NCBI GenBank assembly: GCA_949318235.1 | Contig: OX439129.1 | Location: 32,700,254-32,764,253, forward strand | From: Ecdyonurus torrentis | Lineage: Eukaryota; Arthropoda; Insecta; Ephemeroptera; Heptageniidae | Length of the DNA stretch: 64,000 nt | Direction: 5' to 3' | Part shown: in pieces, positions 63,501-64,000 of the stretch | Numbering within the stretch: the first letter of the stretch is position 1 | How the letters are laid out: every line of letters begins with the position of its first letter | Notes under the pieces: generated by a model | Told to the model about the DNA's origin: nothing | The model's database searches: none | What the model saw: the letters and a program-made list of their open reading frames with translations, nothing else | Made by a program: the position numbers and the translations under genes

Positions 63501-63935
63501 ATCAATTGCAATTAAAAATATATTTAAAAATAAAATAAATTAAATATAATGATATTAATTGACGTACTTTCAATTCGTTCCATCTTGTCTGTTAGATGCG
63601 TGGACACTGAGGATCGTCTCTCTTGTTGGACACGTTGTTGTACGCTGTAGGTGTCACGTTTGATTGGTTGAATGGGTGGAGGTGGCGAACGTGGCTGAGC
63701 AACTTGGTTACTACTGAAAAATTTATATCCACATTTTAATCTTCTACCTCATTTGATGTTAATTACAATTTGTATAAAGAATAATAACTTACTTTGGTGA
63801 ATAGAAGCTGCTAGATCTTGATGGTGGAGCGTTATGTGAAGATACGTCCATAAAGTGAGGTGTCACTGGAGGAGGAGGAGGTGCGGGCTTGCGAGCATCT
63901 TCATAACGAGACGTCTTATGTTCCATACGTTCCAC
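27309..63935 (-). CDS. Myo10A: Class XV unconventional myosin, tail half (5' end outside window)
   Basis: Exons in gene order: 63793-63935, 63568-63713, 63315-63484, 63086-63214, 62842-62970, 62587-62702, 62081-62225, 61463-61580, 58900-58988, 37933-38162, 34425-34545, 31116-31289, 29266-29479, 28990-29171, 28548-28865, 28249-28453, 27886-28019, 27309-27554. Together they keep one open frame of 1002 residues. Order: Pro-rich linker (KPAPPPPP), degenerate FERM-like block (NPLALHLVFCQVVQ, CIRISREERTKMRK, HLAVSHSGIRLVRR), SH3 split over 61463-61580 and 58900-58988 (FKKGELIKVV, GRTGVFPCDVVEVL), MyTH4 (DEVYCQIMKQTTNN, RGWRLFSIIAAYFV), FERM lobes F1-F3 to the stop. FERM-like/SH3/MyTH4/FERM is the class XV layout; such myosins carry cargo along actin in filopodia and sensory protrusions. 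Motor and IQ exons lie beyond the window end. Two further first exons lie in its introns. Confidence 0.92.
29480..31115. other. Myosin intron, no nested gene seen
   Basis: A+T-rich intron. A 101-residue + strand frame at 30373-30678 has no splice or promoter context and a Lys/Ile/Phe-rich composition typical of A+T-rich noise. Confidence 0.6.
31290..34424. other. Myosin intron with (GA)n and poly-A, no nested gene seen
   Basis: A+T-rich. Contains (GA)n at about 31394-31420 and a 26-base A run at 33069-33094. The + strand frame at 34003-34281 is Phe/Ile/Lys rich and is not considered a gene. Confidence 0.6.
35749..35930 (-). CDS. Alternative first exon B of the myosin tail (60 residues)
   Basis: ATG at 35930; the exon reads MAFNLFSWSPYRSALNPLYP and ends at AAAG|GTGATC in phase 2. 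The next downstream exon, 34425-34545, needs exactly phase 2, giving AELAQ-R-FEMLKTADG without a break. The predicted isoform of 591 aa lacks motor, IQ, SH3 and the first MyTH4 helix encoded by 37933-38162, but keeps most of MyTH4 and all of FERM. Upstream bases 35931-36060 are GC-richer than the surrounding intron. The exon is rich in Ser, Tyr and Arg and has no recognised domain. The phase match and promoter-like context are seen; transcription is inferred. Confidence 0.7.
35931..36060 (-). promoter_or_regulatory. Putative internal promoter B of the myosin gene
   Basis: A GC-richer patch (GAGCGGCGGTAGCTCGCTCGC on the - strand) lies directly upstream of exon B, with an initiator-like TCAGTCT near 36000. 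The intron on both sides is very A+T rich, so the patch stands out. Confidence 0.5.
36061..37932. other. Myosin intron, no convincing gene
   Basis: A+T-rich. The + strand frames at 36900-37181 and 37492-37689 are rich in Leu, Ile, Phe and Lys, without introns or a promoter. A small + strand exon-like segment lies at 37769-37818 (see findings). Confidence 0.55.
37933..38162 (-). other. Myosin exon leading into the second MyTH4 domain
   Basis: The exon starts QQQRAVHGGSRD after a phase-0 acceptor (GTTACAG) and ends with the first MyTH4 helix (LLQFAMLHFRQSPEK). It is the common acceptor for both the long form (from the SH3 exon at 58900) and the exon at 49396-50532, as both upstream donors are phase 0. 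The part before the helix is hydrophilic and rich in Gln, Gly, His and Arg. Confidence 0.85.
39360..39620. promoter_or_regulatory. GC-box island inside the myosin intron
   Basis: An isolated GC-richer patch about 1.2 kb upstream (- strand) of exon 37933-38162. It holds two copies of GGGCGGTGCC (- strand, near 39486-39525), each an Sp1/KLF-like GC box, and an E-box CACGTG near 39473. It may be a further promoter or an enhancer; no ATG-led exon was found in it. Confidence 0.4.
46286..46411. repeat. Hairpin with about 34-bp imperfect arms
   Basis: Left arm 46286-46320 pairs with right arm 46379-46411. The outer part is AATGNTGTTCGTAAACCCTGTT (one mismatch), and an inner imperfect part reaches GCCCCAA/TTGGAGC. 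The loop is about 58 bases. It could be a small fold-back element or a microRNA-like precursor. Confidence 0.7.
49396..50532 (-). CDS. Alternative first exon A of the myosin tail (379 residues)
   Basis: A single large exon with ATG at 50532 (MPEPEEVALNVPSVP) and donor TCATATCAG|GTCGGA in phase 0. It joins in frame to exon 37933-38162, predicting a 986-aa protein with a unique N-terminus plus MyTH4-FERM and no motor or SH3. The sequence is acidic and disordered, with Pro stretches (PCPPPMP, LPLPPPPQ, LPPPEP), Ser runs, a basic patch (LRRKLRHR), and a short predicted coiled coil (TLKDIQETLQRLEEKVRMYE) before a Gln-rich end. An in-frame TAA lies 18 bases upstream of the ATG. The only AG in that gap would need a phase-2 donor, while the preceding SH3 exon ends in phase 0, so use as an internal exon of the long form is unlikely. 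It could instead be a separate gene ending elsewhere. Confidence 0.75.
50560..50760 (-). promoter_or_regulatory. Putative internal promoter A of the myosin gene
   Basis: GC-richer 5' region of exon A. It holds the 14-bp palindrome TCGCGAGCTCGCGA (50645-50658) and an initiator-like TCAGT near 50670, then a C/T-rich stretch upstream. The palindrome resembles that before gene 8. Confidence 0.5.
54600..54790. promoter_or_regulatory. CpG-containing islet in the myosin intron
   Basis: Locally GC-richer with GCTCGCGCACCC and CGCTCGCGG, sharing the CTCGCG word with the internal promoters. No ATG-led exon follows on the - strand, so it may be an enhancer, a non-coding first exon or chance. Confidence 0.25.
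56441..56455. repeat. 15-base poly-G run
   Basis: Fifteen consecutive G in A+T-rich intron DNA; C-rich on the transcribed myosin strand. Confidence 0.95.
58989..61462. other. Myosin intron splitting the SH3 domain
   Basis: A+T-rich, with a 29-base T run ending at 60556 and the CRE/CTCF-like site at 61174-61191. No nested gene is visible. Confidence 0.65.
61174..61191. promoter_or_regulatory. CRE joined to a CTCF-like core
   Basis: TGACGTCA, a full CRE palindrome (61174-61181), runs directly into AGAGGGCGCTA, which matches the conserved core of CTCF sites. It stands out in A+T-rich intron DNA. Confidence 0.4.
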
Positions 63936-64000
63936 CTGTTCAAAGCAGATTTATTAATAAAGAAAAAGAAAGTGTTTCTGATGCAATCTTAAAATAAAAA

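Noticed and set aside
1..64000. tRNA, rRNA, CRISPR or viral/transposase genes
   Set aside because: No tRNA B-box with a matching acceptor stem, no regular spacer array and no integrase, reverse transcriptase or transposase motif was found on either strand.

Overview
The window is nuclear DNA of an insect. It is strongly A+T rich with many poly-A/T and GA/CT/AT tracts, its genes are split by short GT-AG introns, and its genes belong to typical arthropod families. A holometabolous insect such as a hymenopteran fits, but the order cannot be settled from sequence alone. Exon borders were placed by hand from splice sites, reading phase and family motifs; every model below keeps an open frame across its junctions.

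Region 1 (1-15115, all + strand) is a head-to-tail array of seven small genes for four-transmembrane proteins of the Snakeskin/MARVEL-like type (Snakeskin is a smooth septate junction protein of the insect midgut). The first gene is cut by the window start; the other six appear complete (139-297 aa). They differ greatly in sequence but share phase-0 introns before TM1 and between TM2 and TM3, a small-residue/aromatic motif in TM3 and one Asp inside TM4. Five of the six visible starts are preceded by a GATA-factor site. A perfect 69-bp-arm palindrome (1604-1748) lies between the first two genes. An eighth relative with a long cytoplasmic tail lies alone at 22059-24759.

Region 2 (16757-19913, - strand) holds an RNA-binding protein of the DND1/RBM46/A1CF family with two RRMs. 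Inside its second intron, on the same strand, is an intact first coding exon of adenylosuccinate lyase with a promoter-like upstream region, but no further exon of that enzyme is visible in the window.

Region 3 (27309-63935, - strand) is the 3' part of a class XV unconventional myosin (Drosophila Myo10A/sisyphus type): Pro-rich linker, degenerate FERM-like segment, SH3, then MyTH4 and FERM to the stop codon. Two extra coding exons, each with its own ATG and GC-richer upstream region, sit in its introns at 49396-50532 and 35749-35930. Both join in phase to downstream tail exons, predicting two motor-less short isoforms (about 986 and 591 aa). The large introns otherwise hold A+T-rich DNA, simple repeats, a 46.3 kb hairpin, a GC-box island and a CRE/CTCF-like site. 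No tRNA, rRNA, CRISPR array or recognisable transposon ORF was seen.
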